DNA from: a virus
IMG/VR virus record: IMGVR_UViG_3300025162_000016
Span: 304,759 to 368,758 of that record
Strand: one strand, 5' to 3'
Length of the DNA stretch: 64,000 bases
Shown: in pieces, positions 38,659 through 46,131 of the stretch
Numbering within the stretch: the stretch's first letter is position 1
Layout: each line of letters begins with the position of its first letter
Program-made: the position numbers and the translations under genes
Notes under the pieces: generated by a model
What the model saw: only the letters and a program-made list of their open reading frames with translations
Told to the model about the DNA's origin: nothing
Databases searched by the model: none

Positions 38659-38860
38659 TCTACTTAAAAACCAAATTTGGGATCAAGTATGGTCGCAAGT
38701 CACGTCACAAGTTCTGTTACCTGTGATGTCCCAAGTTGATGAACAGGTTGGGGTTCAAATCTGGTCACAAGCTAAGTCACAAGTTGAGTCGGAAGTGGCA
38801 GAACAAGTCTGGTCACAAGTTCGGAATCAAGTAATGTTACAACTCGAATCACATGAATAA
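38651..38860 (+). CDS. SQV-array ORF 21
   Basis: 69 residues, MNNLLKNQIWDQ start; VESEVAEQVW segment shared with ORFs 6, 23 and 28. Confidence 0.65.
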   Translation: MNNLLKNQIWDQVWSQVTSQVLLPVMSQVDEQVGVQIWSQAKSQVESEVAEQVWSQVRNQVMLQLESHE

Positions 38861-39074
38861 TCTACTTAAAAACCAAATTTGGGATCAAGTTGAGGCACAA
38901 GTTGAGTTGCAAGTGGGGGATCAAATTTGGGATCGAGTTAGGTCACGAGTTGAGTCACTAATGATGTTACAAATTTGGGATCGAGTTAGGTCACGAGTTG
39001 AGAACCAAGTCTGGTCGCAAGTTAAGGATCAAGTGGGGCAACAAGTTATAAATGAACTAAGGTCGCATGAATAA
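38853..39074 (+). CDS. SQV-array ORF 22
   Basis: 73 residues; RVRSRVE occurs twice, a local duplication. Confidence 0.65.
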   Translation: MNNLLKNQIWDQVEAQVELQVGDQIWDRVRSRVESLMMLQIWDRVRSRVENQVWSQVKDQVGQQVINELRSHE

Positions 39075-39327
39075 TAAATTAATTAATGATCAAGTTTGGA
39101 ATCAAGTTAGGCAACAAGTCTATTCACAAGTTGAGTTACAAGTTGAGTTACAAGTGCGGTCACAAGTTGGGCAACAAGTTAGGGATCAAGTCTTGATACA
39201 AATCCGGTTACAAATTTGGTCACAGATTCAGTTACAAGTTCGGTCACAAGTCGAGTCAGAAGTAGCAAAACAAGTGTGGTCACAAATTAGAAATCACGTT
39301 ATGTCACAATTAGAATCACATGAATGA
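39067..39327 (+). CDS. SQV-array ORF 23
   Basis: 86 residues, MNNKLINDQVWNQVRQQV start shared with ORF 33. Confidence 0.65.
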   Translation: MNNKLINDQVWNQVRQQVYSQVELQVELQVRSQVGQQVRDQVLIQIRLQIWSQIQLQVRSQVESEVAKQVWSQIRNHVMSQLESHE

Positions 39328-39613
39328 TATAATAACGAATAAAATCGGGAAACAAGTTCAGTCACAAGTTTGGCAACAAGTTGAGTACCCAATGTTGAAA
39401 CACCTCGTATCACAAGTTACGTCAAGAGGTCGGGATAAAGTTAGGCAACAAGTTAGTAATCAAGTCTGGTCACAAATTAAGTCACAGGTCAATTCACAAG
39501 TTCAGTCACGAGTTGCGTCACAAGTCTGGTCACAAGTCCGGTTACAAGTTTCGTCACAAGTCTGGTTACAAATTTGGCAACAAGTTATAAATGAACTAAT
39601 ATCGCATGAATAA
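39320..39613 (+). CDS. SQV-array ORF 24
   Basis: 97 residues, MNDIITNKIGKQV start; insertion YPMLKHLVSQVTSRGRDKV also found in ORFs 30, 37 and 45. Confidence 0.65.
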   Translation: MNDIITNKIGKQVQSQVWQQVEYPMLKHLVSQVTSRGRDKVRQQVSNQVWSQIKSQVNSQVQSRVASQVWSQVRLQVSSQVWLQIWQQVINELISHE

Positions 39614-39695
39614 TATAATAACGAATAAAATCGGGAAACAAGTTCAGTCACAAGTTAGTTCACAAGTCTGGTCACAACTAGAATTACATGAATAA
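39606..39695 (+). CDS. SQV-array ORF 25 (short)
   Basis: 29 residues, MNNIITNKIGKQVQSQV then end SQLELHE; a collapsed copy of the ORF 24 type with only four tetrads. Confidence 0.5.
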   Translation: MNNIITNKIGKQVQSQVSSQVWSQLELHE

Positions 39696-39894
39696 TCAAA
39701 TTAAAGATCAAATTTGGGGTCGAGTTTTGTCACAAGTTTCAGCACAACTTCACCTAATTGATGCTCAAGTCTGGTCACAAGTTAGGTCACAAGTTGAGAA
39801 CCAAGTCTGGTCACAAGTTTCGTCACAAGTTATGTTAAAAGTTGAGTCACAAGTTGAGTCACAAGTTATAAATGAACTGGGGTCGCATGAATAA
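39688..39894 (+). CDS. SQV-array ORF 26
   Basis: 68 residues, MNNQIKDQIWGRV start; ends INELGSHE. Confidence 0.65.
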   Translation: MNNQIKDQIWGRVLSQVSAQLHLIDAQVWSQVRSQVENQVWSQVSSQVMLKVESQVESQVINELGSHE

Positions 39895-40417
39895 TAAATT
39901 AATTAATGATCAAGTCTGGTCACAAGACTATTCACACATCTATTCACAAGTTCCGTTACGAGTTTGGGTTCAAGTCTGGTCACAAGTCCGGGATCAAGTT
40001 CGGAAACAAGTCTGGCAAGTTGAGGATCAAGTTACGTCACAAGTTTCGTCACAAGTTTGGGATCGAGTCTGGTCACAAGTTCAGTCACAAGCCAATTCAC
40101 AAGTTGAGGCTCAAGTTCGTTCACAAGTCTGGTCACAAGTTATGTCACAAGTTACGTCACAAGTTGATGAACAAGTCTGGTCACAAGTTCGGGATCAAGT
40201 GATGTTACAAGTTCAGTCACGAGTTGCGTCACAAATCTGGTCACAAGTCTGGTCACCAGTCGGGGCACAAGTTTCGTCACAAGTTAGCTCACAAGTTAGC
40301 TCACAAGTTTGGCAACAAGTTGAACAAGTTAGCTCACAAGTTCCGTCACAAATTAGGTCGCACGTTGAGTTACAAGTTAGGAACCGAGTTATAAATGAAC
40401 TAAGATCGCATGAATAA
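39887..40417 (+). CDS. SQV-array ORF 27
   Basis: 176 residues, about 42 tetrads, second longest; starts at ATG 39887 (MNNKLINDQVWSQ). Two places break the period (WQVEDQV, EQVSSQV) by losing codons in multiples of three. Confidence 0.65.
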   Translation: MNNKLINDQVWSQDYSHIYSQVPLRVWVQVWSQVRDQVRKQVWQVEDQVTSQVSSQVWDRVWSQVQSQANSQVEAQVRSQVWSQVMSQVTSQVDEQVWSQVRDQVMLQVQSRVASQIWSQVWSPVGAQVSSQVSSQVSSQVWQQVEQVSSQVPSQIRSHVELQVRNRVINELRSHE

Positions 40418-40754
40418 TAAATTAATTAATGAACAAGTCTGGTCACAAACTTGGGATCAAGTTGCGGCACAAGTTGTGGATCAAGTTAACTCACAAGTTA
40501 TGTTAAAAGTTGAGTCGGAAGTGGCAGAACAAGTCTGGTCACAAGTTCGGAATCAAATTATGTCACAAGTCTATTCACAAGTTGCGTTACAAGTGCAGGA
40601 TCAAGTTAGTTCACAAGTTAGGAATCAAGTTTGGGATCGAGTAATGTTACAAGTTCGGAATAAAGTTAAGTCACAAGTTCAGTCGCAAGTTTGGGATCGA
40701 GTAATGTTACAAGTTGCGTCACAAGTTATAAATGAACTGGGATCGAATGTATAA
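40410..40754 (+). CDS. SQV-array ORF 28
   Basis: 114 residues; block VWDRVMLQVRNKVKSQV partly duplicated at its end. Confidence 0.65.
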   Translation: MNNKLINEQVWSQTWDQVAAQVVDQVNSQVMLKVESEVAEQVWSQVRNQIMSQVYSQVALQVQDQVSSQVRNQVWDRVMLQVRNKVKSQVQSQVWDRVMLQVASQVINELGSNV

Positions 40755-40950
40755 TAAATTAATTAATGATCAAGTCTGGTTACAAGTTTGGGATCGAGTT
40801 AGGTCGCAAGTTAGTTCACAAATTTGGGATCGAGTCTGGTCACAAGTTAAGTCACAAGTTGCGGCACAAGTTGATTCACAAGTGCGGTCACAAGTAAATA
40901 GTCAAGTTATAGCACAAATTAGAAATAAGCTAAGATCAAATGAGTATTAA
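40747..40950 (+). CDS. SQV-array ORF 29
   Basis: 67 residues, MYNKLINDQVWLQ start at ATG 40747. Confidence 0.65.
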   Translation: MYNKLINDQVWLQVWDRVRSQVSSQIWDRVWSQVKSQVAAQVDSQVRSQVNSQVIAQIRNKLRSNEY

Positions 40951-41152
40951 ATTAATTGATGATCAAGTCTGGTCACAAGTTCAACCAGAAATTTGGGATC
41001 GAGTTAAATCGCCAATGGTGAAACATCTAGTATCACAAGTCACATTACAAGTCACGTTACAAGTTGAGTCACAAGTTATGTCACAAGTTTGGCAACAAAT
41101 TTGGCAACAAGTTTCGTCACAAGTTCGGTCACAACTAGAATCACATGAATAA
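40940..41152 (+). CDS. SQV-array ORF 30
   Basis: 70 residues, MSIKLIDDQ start; insertion SPMVKHLVSQV. Confidence 0.65.
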   Translation: MSIKLIDDQVWSQVQPEIWDRVKSPMVKHLVSQVTLQVTLQVESQVMSQVWQQIWQQVSSQVRSQLESHE

Positions 41153-41306
41153 TACATTAATTAATGATCAAGTTTGGCAACAAGTTAGCTCACAAGTTTG
41201 GCAACAAGTTGAACAAGTTAGCTCACAAGTTGCGTCACAGGTTTCGTCACAAGTCAAGGATCCAGTCTGGTCACAAGTTCGGTCACAACTAGAATTATAT
41301 GAATAA
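41145..41306 (+). CDS. SQV-array ORF 31
   Basis: 53 residues, MNNTLINDQVWQQV start; shares WQQVEQVSSQV with ORF 27 and KDPVWSQVRSQLELYE with ORF 6, so it looks like a recombinant of the two. Confidence 0.6.
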   Translation: MNNTLINDQVWQQVSSQVWQQVEQVSSQVASQVSSQVKDPVWSQVRSQLELYE

Positions 41307-41511
41307 TAAATTAATTAATGATCACTTTTGGGATCAAGTCTGGTCACAGGTGATATCACAAGCTTCGTTACAAATTGAGTTACAAGTTAGCTCACAAGTT
41401 ATATCACAAGTCGGGTCACAAGTTCGGTCACAAGTTTGGAAGCAAGTTCAGTCACAAGTTAGTAATCAAGTTAGGCAACAAATTATAAATGAACTGGGGT
41501 CGAATGTATAA
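41299..41511 (+). CDS. SQV-array ORF 32
   Basis: 70 residues, MNNKLINDHFWDQ start; ends INELGSNV. Confidence 0.65.
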   Translation: MNNKLINDHFWDQVWSQVISQASLQIELQVSSQVISQVGSQVRSQVWKQVQSQVSNQVRQQIINELGSNV

Positions 41512-41716
41512 TAAATTAATTAATGATCAAGTTTGGAATCAAGTTAGGCAACAAGTCTATTCACAAGTTGATTCACAAGTTGCGGCACAAATAAATAATC
41601 AGATTAAGTCACAAGTTCAGAATCAAGTTGCGTCACAAGTTTGGAAGCAAGTTCAGTCACAAGTTAGTAATCAAGTTATAGCACAAATTAGAAATGAACT
41701 GGGGTCGAATGTATAA
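41504..41716 (+). CDS. SQV-array ORF 33
   Basis: 70 residues from ATG 41504 (MYNKLINDQVWNQ). Confidence 0.65.
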   Translation: MYNKLINDQVWNQVRQQVYSQVDSQVAAQINNQIKSQVQNQVASQVWKQVQSQVSNQVIAQIRNELGSNV

Positions 41717-41981
41717 TAAATTAATTAATGATCAAGTCTATTCACAAGTGCTGTCACAAGTTTGGGAGCAAGTTGCGTCACAAATAAATAATCAGATTAA
41801 GTCACAAGTTCAGAATCAAGTGATAGCACAAGTCACGTCACAAGTTTGGGATCAAGTTTCAAATCAAGTTTTGGAACGAATTATATCTCAAGTTTCGGAA
41901 CAAGTTTCGGAACAAGTTGAGTTATACGTTTTGGATCAAGTTAGAGCACATGTAGTGAGTAAACTTTGGGTAAGTAAATAA
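41709..41981 (+). CDS. SQV-array ORF 34
   Basis: 90 residues, MYNKLINDQVYSQ; the end (ELYVLDQVRAHVVSKLWVSK) departs from the repeat. A 28-bp gap follows, one of few in the array. Confidence 0.6.
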   Translation: MYNKLINDQVYSQVLSQVWEQVASQINNQIKSQVQNQVIAQVTSQVWDQVSNQVLERIISQVSEQVSEQVELYVLDQVRAHVVSKLWVSK

Positions 41982-42009
41982 TCAAATATATAATAACTTG
42001 TTACGAATT

Positions 42010-42219
42010 ATGAAGGAGAAAATGATATATCAAGTGTCGAGGGACGTGCAGAATCAAGTGCGGGATAAGGTTTGGAATCAAGTTGAGTTACACGTTTTGG
42101 ATCAAATTTCGTCACAAGTCAATTCACAAGTCAATTCACAAGTCTGGTCACAAGTCTGGTCACAAGTCTGGTCACAAGTGGGGGATCAAGTTCGGTCACA
42201 ATTAGAATCACATGAATAA
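42010..42219 (+). CDS. SQV-array ORF 35
   Basis: 69 residues from ATG 42010 (MKEKMIYQVSRDV...), preceded by AAGGAG-like bases within its start; WSQV four times in a row with identical DNA. Confidence 0.6.
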   Translation: MKEKMIYQVSRDVQNQVRDKVWNQVELHVLDQISSQVNSQVNSQVWSQVWSQVWSQVGDQVRSQLESHE

Positions 42220-42460
42220 TAAATTAGTTAATGATAAAATCTGGTCACAAATTTGGGATCGAATTAGGTCACAAGTTCAGTCACGAGTTAGCTCACAAGT
42301 TAGCTCACAAGTTTGGCAACAAGTTATGAATCGAGTTACGTCACAAGTTAATGATCAAGTCTATTCACAAGTTATGTCACAAATTTGGGATCGAGTCACG
42401 TCACAAGTTGAGGATCAAGTTGCGGCACAAGTTCGGTCACAACTAGAATTACATGAATAA
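42212..42460 (+). CDS. SQV-array ORF 36
   Basis: 82 residues, MNNKLVNDKIWSQ start. Confidence 0.65.
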   Translation: MNNKLVNDKIWSQIWDRIRSQVQSRVSSQVSSQVWQQVMNRVTSQVNDQVYSQVMSQIWDRVTSQVEDQVAAQVRSQLELHE

Positions 42461-42836
42461 TAATAAATTAGTTAATGATCAAGTCTATTCACAAGTTATG
42501 TCACAAGTTGAGTCACAAGTTTCAACTCAAGTGTCGTCACAAGTTGAGTTGGAAGTTGTGTTACAAGTTGCGGTACGAGTTAGTTCACAAGTTAGGAATC
42601 AAGTTTGGGATCGAGTTAGTTCACAAGTTAGGAATCAAGTTTTGGATCGAGTTAGGTCACAAGTTGATTACCCAATGATGAAACACCTCCTATCACAAGT
42701 TACGTCACAAGTTAGGTCACAAGTTAGGTCACAAGTCTATTCACAAGTCCGGTCACAAGTTAGCTCGGAAGTTTGGAAACAAGTTTCGTCACAAATAGCA
42801 GAACAAGTGCGGTCACAATTAGAATTACATGAATGA
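42453..42836 (+). CDS. SQV-array ORF 37
   Basis: 127 residues, MNNNKLVNDQVYSQ start; insertion YPMMKHLLSQV near the centre. Confidence 0.65.
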   Translation: MNNNKLVNDQVYSQVMSQVESQVSTQVSSQVELEVVLQVAVRVSSQVRNQVWDRVSSQVRNQVLDRVRSQVDYPMMKHLLSQVTSQVRSQVRSQVYSQVRSQVSSEVWKQVSSQIAEQVRSQLELHE

Positions 42837-43071
42837 TATAACTAACTATCAAATTTGGGTTCAAGTTAAGTCACAAGTCTGGTCACAAGTTAAGTCACAA
42901 GTTGAGGATCAAGCTTGGGCACAAGTCACGTCACAAGTAGCAGAACAAGTTTGGGATCAAGTCTGGTCACAAGTTCGGAATCAAATCACGTTACAAGTCA
43001 ATTCACAAGTAGCAGAACAAGTAGCAGAACAAGTGCGGTCACAAATATCTTCCAATGGACAATTTATATAA
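42829..43071 (+). CDS. SQV-array ORF 38
   Basis: 80 residues, MNDITNYQIWVQV; a different end, RSQISSNGQFI, shared with ORF 39. Confidence 0.65.
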   Translation: MNDITNYQIWVQVKSQVWSQVKSQVEDQAWAQVTSQVAEQVWDQVWSQVRNQITLQVNSQVAEQVAEQVRSQISSNGQFI

Positions 43072-43282
43072 TCAAGTTCAGTCACAAGTTGCATCCCACG
43101 TTGATTCCCAAGTCTGGTCACAAGTTTCAACTCAAGTCTCGTCACAAGTTGAATTAGAAGTGAGGTCGCAAGTCTATTCACAAATTGAGGATCAAGTTCG
43201 TTCACAAGTCAATTCACAAGTTGCGTCACAAGTAGCAGAACAAGTGCGGTCACAAATATCTTCCAATGGACAATTTATATAA
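43055..43282 (+). CDS. SQV-array ORF 39
   Basis: 75 residues, MDNLYNQVQSQV; overlaps ORF 38 by 17 nt. Confidence 0.65.
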   Translation: MDNLYNQVQSQVASHVDSQVWSQVSTQVSSQVELEVRSQVYSQIEDQVRSQVNSQVASQVAEQVRSQISSNGQFI

Positions 43283-43577
43283 TCAAATTATTGATCAAGT
43301 TGAGTTACACGTTTTGGATCAAGTTTCGTCACAAGTCTGGTCACAAGTCTGGTCACAAGTCTGGTCACAAGTTGATTCAGAAGTGCGGTCACAAGTTCTG
43401 AATAAAGTTAGGTCACAAGTTTCGTCACAAGTTTGGGATCAAGTTTGGTCACAAGTTAGGGATCAAGTGATGTTACAAGTTTCGTCACAAGTTTGGGATC
43501 AAGTGATGTTACAAGTTGCGTTACAAGTTCTGAATAAAGTTAGGTCACAAGTTGCGGATCAATTGCGGCACAATTAG
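43266..43577 (+). CDS. SQV-array ORF 40
   Basis: 103 residues, MDNLYNQIIDQVELHV; ends ADQLRHN after an apparent deletion relative to RSQLESNKL of ORF 2. Confidence 0.65.
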   Translation: MDNLYNQIIDQVELHVLDQVSSQVWSQVWSQVWSQVDSEVRSQVLNKVRSQVSSQVWDQVWSQVRDQVMLQVSSQVWDQVMLQVALQVLNKVRSQVADQLRHN

Positions 43578-43618
43578 AATCAAATAAATTATAAAGTAAT
43601 GCGAGGGACAACATAAAA

Positions 43619-43819
43619 ATGGATTTTCCGGATCAAGTAATATTACAAGAGATGGGTAAAATAATGGGACGAGTTAGGTCACAAGTTGCGGATCAAGTTC
43701 GGTCACAAGTGAGGACACAAGTTTGGGATCAAGTTTGGAATCGACTTATTAAAGCTGGTGGATCACAAGTTAAATCAGAAATTGAGTCACAAATATCTTC
43801 CAATGAACAATTTATATAA
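43619..43819 (+). CDS. SQV-array ORF 41
   Basis: 66 residues, MDFPDQVILQEMGKIMGRV start as in ORF 3; contains LIKAGGSQV. Confidence 0.6.
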   Translation: MDFPDQVILQEMGKIMGRVRSQVADQVRSQVRTQVWDQVWNRLIKAGGSQVKSEIESQISSNEQFI

Positions 43820-44141
43820 ACAAGTTCAGTCACAAGTAGCAGAACAAGTGCGGTCACAAGTTGATTCACAAGTTGCGACACAAGTTCGAATTCAAATCAA
43901 TTCACAAGTTACGTCACAAGTCTATTCACAAGTTGCGGATCAAGTTTCGGAACAAGTCTGGTCACAAGTCTGGTCACAAGTTTCGCCACAAGTCCATTCA
44001 CAAGTATGGTCACAAGTTCGGTTACAAGTTGCGTTACAAGTTTGGGATCAAGTTAGATCACACGTTGCGGCACAAGTCTATTCACAAGTGCTGTCACAAA
44101 TTAGAGATCAAGTTATAAATAAGCTAAGATCACATGAATAA
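43803..44141 (+). CDS. SQV-array ORF 42
   Basis: 112 residues from ATG 43803 (MNNLYKQVQSQ). Confidence 0.65.
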   Translation: MNNLYKQVQSQVAEQVRSQVDSQVATQVRIQINSQVTSQVYSQVADQVSEQVWSQVWSQVSPQVHSQVWSQVRLQVALQVWDQVRSHVAAQVYSQVLSQIRDQVINKLRSHE

Positions 44142-44328
44142 TACATTAATTAATTATCAAACCTATTCACAAGTTTGGGATCGAGTGAGGGGACACGTTG
44201 CGGATCAAATAATGTTACAAGTGATGACTCCATTGATAAAACGAATGGATGAACAAGTTGCGTCACAAGTTTCGTCACAAATTTCGTCACAAGTCACGTC
44301 ACAAAATGAATTTGGGTCGCATGAATAA
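44134..44328 (+). CDS. SQV-array ORF 43
   Basis: 64 residues, MNNTLINYQTYSQ; carries the MTPLIKRMDEQV block. Confidence 0.6.
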   Translation: MNNTLINYQTYSQVWDRVRGHVADQIMLQVMTPLIKRMDEQVASQVSSQISSQVTSQNEFGSHE

Positions 44329-44581
44329 TAGATTAATTAAAGACCAAATCGAGTCACAAATCTATTCACAAGTCACGTCACAAGTTAGGGATCAAGTCTG
44401 GTCACAAGTCACGTCACAAGTAGCAGAACAAGTGAGGTCACAAGTCTGTTCACAAGTTCGAATTCAAGTTAGGTCACAAGTTGCGTTACAAGTTGAGTTA
44501 CAAGTTCGGTTACAAGTAAATGAGCAGATTCGGAATCAAGTTGCGGCACAAGTTATAAATGAACTGGGGTCGAATGTATAA
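44321..44581 (+). CDS. SQV-array ORF 44
   Basis: 86 residues from ATG 44321 (MNNRLIKDQIESQ). Confidence 0.65.
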   Translation: MNNRLIKDQIESQIYSQVTSQVRDQVWSQVTSQVAEQVRSQVCSQVRIQVRSQVALQVELQVRLQVNEQIRNQVAAQVINELGSNV

Positions 44582-44798
44582 TAAATTAATTAAAGACCAA
44601 ATCGAGTCACAAGTTTGGCGACAAGTTGAAGCACAAATCGAGTCACAGGTGGTATACCCAATGTTCGGACACCTCGTATCACAAATTGCGTCACAAGTTT
44701 CATCTCAAGTTATGTCACGAGTTGAGCCACAAGTTAGGACACAAGTGAATGAGCATGTTGCGGATCAATTGCGGTCACAATTAGAATTACATGAATAA
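44574..44798 (+). CDS. SQV-array ORF 45
   Basis: 74 residues from ATG 44574 (MYNKLIKDQIESQ); insertion YPMFGHLVSQIA. Confidence 0.65.
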   Translation: MYNKLIKDQIESQVWRQVEAQIESQVVYPMFGHLVSQIASQVSSQVMSRVEPQVRTQVNEHVADQLRSQLELHE

Positions 44799-44979
44799 TA
44801 AATTAGTTAATGATCAAGTCTATTCACAAGTTTCGACTCAAGTTTCGGAACAAGTCTGGTCACACGTTGTGTCACAAGTTTCGTCACAAGTTGATGATCA
44901 AGTTTGGGATCAAGTTAGATCACACGTTGCGGCACAAGTTAGTTCACAAGTTCGGTCACAACTAGAATTACATGAATAA
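44791..44979 (+). CDS. SQV-array ORF 46
   Basis: 62 residues, MNNKLVNDQVYSQ; ends RSQLELHE. Confidence 0.65.
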   Translation: MNNKLVNDQVYSQVSTQVSEQVWSHVVSQVSSQVDDQVWDQVRSHVAAQVSSQVRSQLELHE

Positions 44980-45196
44980 TAATCGAATTATTGATCAAGT
45001 TTCGACTCAAGTTTGGTCACAAGTTTGGGATCAAGTTGAGTCACAAGTTAGCTCACAAGTCTGGTCACAAGTTCGGTTACAAGTTGCGTTACAAGTTAGG
45101 AATCAAGTTTGGTCACAAGTTGCGGCACAAGTTAAGGAAAATGTTGAATCACAAATTAGAAGCCACCTCGCCCGCTCTATTTTGTTTGTTGACTAG
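44972..45196 (+). CDS. SQV-array ORF 47 (last)
   Basis: 74 residues, MNNNRIIDQVSTQ; the end (KENVESQIRSHLARSILFVD) leaves the repeat, marking the right edge of the array. Confidence 0.65.
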   Translation: MNNNRIIDQVSTQVWSQVWDQVESQVSSQVWSQVRLQVALQVRNQVWSQVAAQVKENVESQIRSHLARSILFVD

Positions 45197-45211
45197 TTAT
45201 GGGTTTTGTGG

Positions 45212-45248
45212 TTGACAAATTGAGGTAGTTGGTGTAGACTATTAAAGC
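45212..45248 (+). promoter_or_regulatory. Near-leaderless promoter
   Basis: TTGACA (45212-45217), 17 bp, TAGACT (45235-45240), 8 bp to ATG 45249. Confidence 0.7.
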
Positions 45249-45449
45249 ATGAGAACTGCTGAAGAAATAATTAAAGAAAATGGATGGGATGAATATAAGA
45301 CAGTGGCGGAAATTAAAGCCATTCAAGCCGATGCGTGGCAAGACGCCATTAAACACGCAATTTCCATAGCTAAAAGATATAGTAAAGATGATTCATGGGG
45401 TCAGGAAAAAATCATAGTGAAAGAACTCGGTAATCTTCTTGAAAAATAA
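45249..45449 (+). CDS. Hypothetical helical protein
   Basis: 66 residues, MRTAEEIIKENGWDEYKTVA, then IQADAWQDAIKHAISIAKRY. Pattern common in small phage proteins with an Ala-rich helix. Unknown. Confidence 0.55.
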   Translation: MRTAEEIIKENGWDEYKTVAEIKAIQADAWQDAIKHAISIAKRYSKDDSWGQEKIIVKELGNLLEK

Positions 45450-45450
45450 T

Positions 45451-45654
45451 ATGAATACTGATTATGAACAAGGATGGGATGCTTATATGTCCGGCCTATA
45501 TAAAGAGGATTGCCCACACACAAACAACCTCTCACAAGGTGGAGATTGGTTAGATGGTTGGTGGGCGGCACAAATACAATTGAGAGATTCCAATGTAGTA
45601 GCAGAAAAACCAACACTAAAACCAATACCATGTAAGTGCGGTAAAGAATATTAA
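45451..45654 (+). CDS. RMF/CrpP-like small protein
   Basis: 67 residues from ATG 45451: YEQGWDAYMSGLYKEDCPHT, GGDWLDGWWAAQIQ, then a CKCG ending. The G-x-x-A-Y..G...CP....WL.GW order is that of ribosome-modulation-factor-like proteins found in phages and plasmids. Role inferred from resemblance only. Confidence 0.6.
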   Translation: MNTDYEQGWDAYMSGLYKEDCPHTNNLSQGGDWLDGWWAAQIQLRDSNVVAEKPTLKPIPCKCGKEY

Positions 45655-45683
45655 TAAACATAGGTTAATTGACTAACAAAAAG

Positions 45684-45824
45684 ATGAGAATAGAAATATT
45701 CCAGCACGGAGCTTATAGTCCCGAGTGTTTTAAAAACCTAAATTTAGTAAGAATAAATTTCAATAGAACAGGTAACTATATGGTGAAGTGCTGGAACAGA
45801 CCAGTTACTATATCACCCAAATGA
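45684..45824 (+). CDS. MRIEIF-family ORF containing a CRISPR repeat (copy B)
   Basis: MRIEIFQHGAYSPECFKNLN..., 32 conserved residues ending NRTGNY, then VKCWNRPVTISP from the 36-nt repeat at 45782-45817 and a stop. One base past the repeat, another frame (LYKHETDEERIIRMIKARSA...) stays open to 45939. This suggests that insertion of the repeat split a single longer gene. Confidence 0.5.
   Translation: MRIEIFQHGAYSPECFKNLNLVRINFNRTGNYMVKCWNRPVTISPK
45782..45817 (+). repeat. Single CRISPR repeat inside MRIEIF ORF
   Basis: Exact 36-nt copy of the array repeat, 17 kb from the arrays. Confidence 0.75.
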
Positions 45825-45951
45825 GTTATATAAACACGAAACGGATGAAGAACGAATTATTCGTATGATAAAAGCTAGATCGGCAGAAGATACATATGCT
45901 TATTGTATCATGAGACTTCAAAATTTAGGACGAATTTGAAAATTTAAAAAT

Positions 45952-46131
45952 ATGAGACTTAAACGAAATAACGTGCTTTTGACTAGTATTAGTTTCATTT
46001 TGGCGAGTGTGGTATTGTGGATATCGCCGTCCACAAGTTTCAATGTTGAATTTGCGATTTTTGATTTGAAATTAGCATCGATATTGTTTGCGGCATATCT
46101 GTGCATGGATAAAAAATATGAAACTAAATAA
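45952..46131 (+). CDS. Small membrane protein
   Basis: 59 residues with two hydrophobic segments (VLLTSISFILASVVLWISP and LASILFAAYL), basic N-terminus MRLKRN. Likely two-helix inner-membrane protein. Overlaps the next start by 14 nt. Confidence 0.55.
   Translation: MRLKRNNVLLTSISFILASVVLWISPSTSFNVEFAIFDLKLASILFAAYLCMDKKYETK

Larger units (their letters stand above)
32365..45196 (+). repeat. Giant S-Q-V-x tetrapeptide ORF array (47 ORFs)
   Basis: About 12.8 kb built almost wholly of 12-bp units TCACAAGT(T/C)nnn, read in frame as S-Q-V-x. It is cut into 47 ORFs by a recurring junction in which LHE-stop or SHE-stop overlaps the next ATG (CATGAATAA). One non-repeat gene (34863-35867) interrupts it. 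Serine is nearly always TCA and glutamine CAA despite synonymous alternatives. The fourth codon is highly variable. Confidence 0.9.

Noticed and set aside
33797-44118. Long second-frame ORFs rich in H-K-x-x-H-K in the SQV array (such as 33797-34000, 38236-38442, 39906-40202)
   Set aside because: Frame shadows of the 12-bp repeat. The S-Q-V frame has recurrent start and stop junctions and the shadow frame does not.
45401-45661. 86-codon minus-strand ORF
   Set aside because: Antisense shadow of the RMF-like gene, hydrophobic low-complexity sequence.
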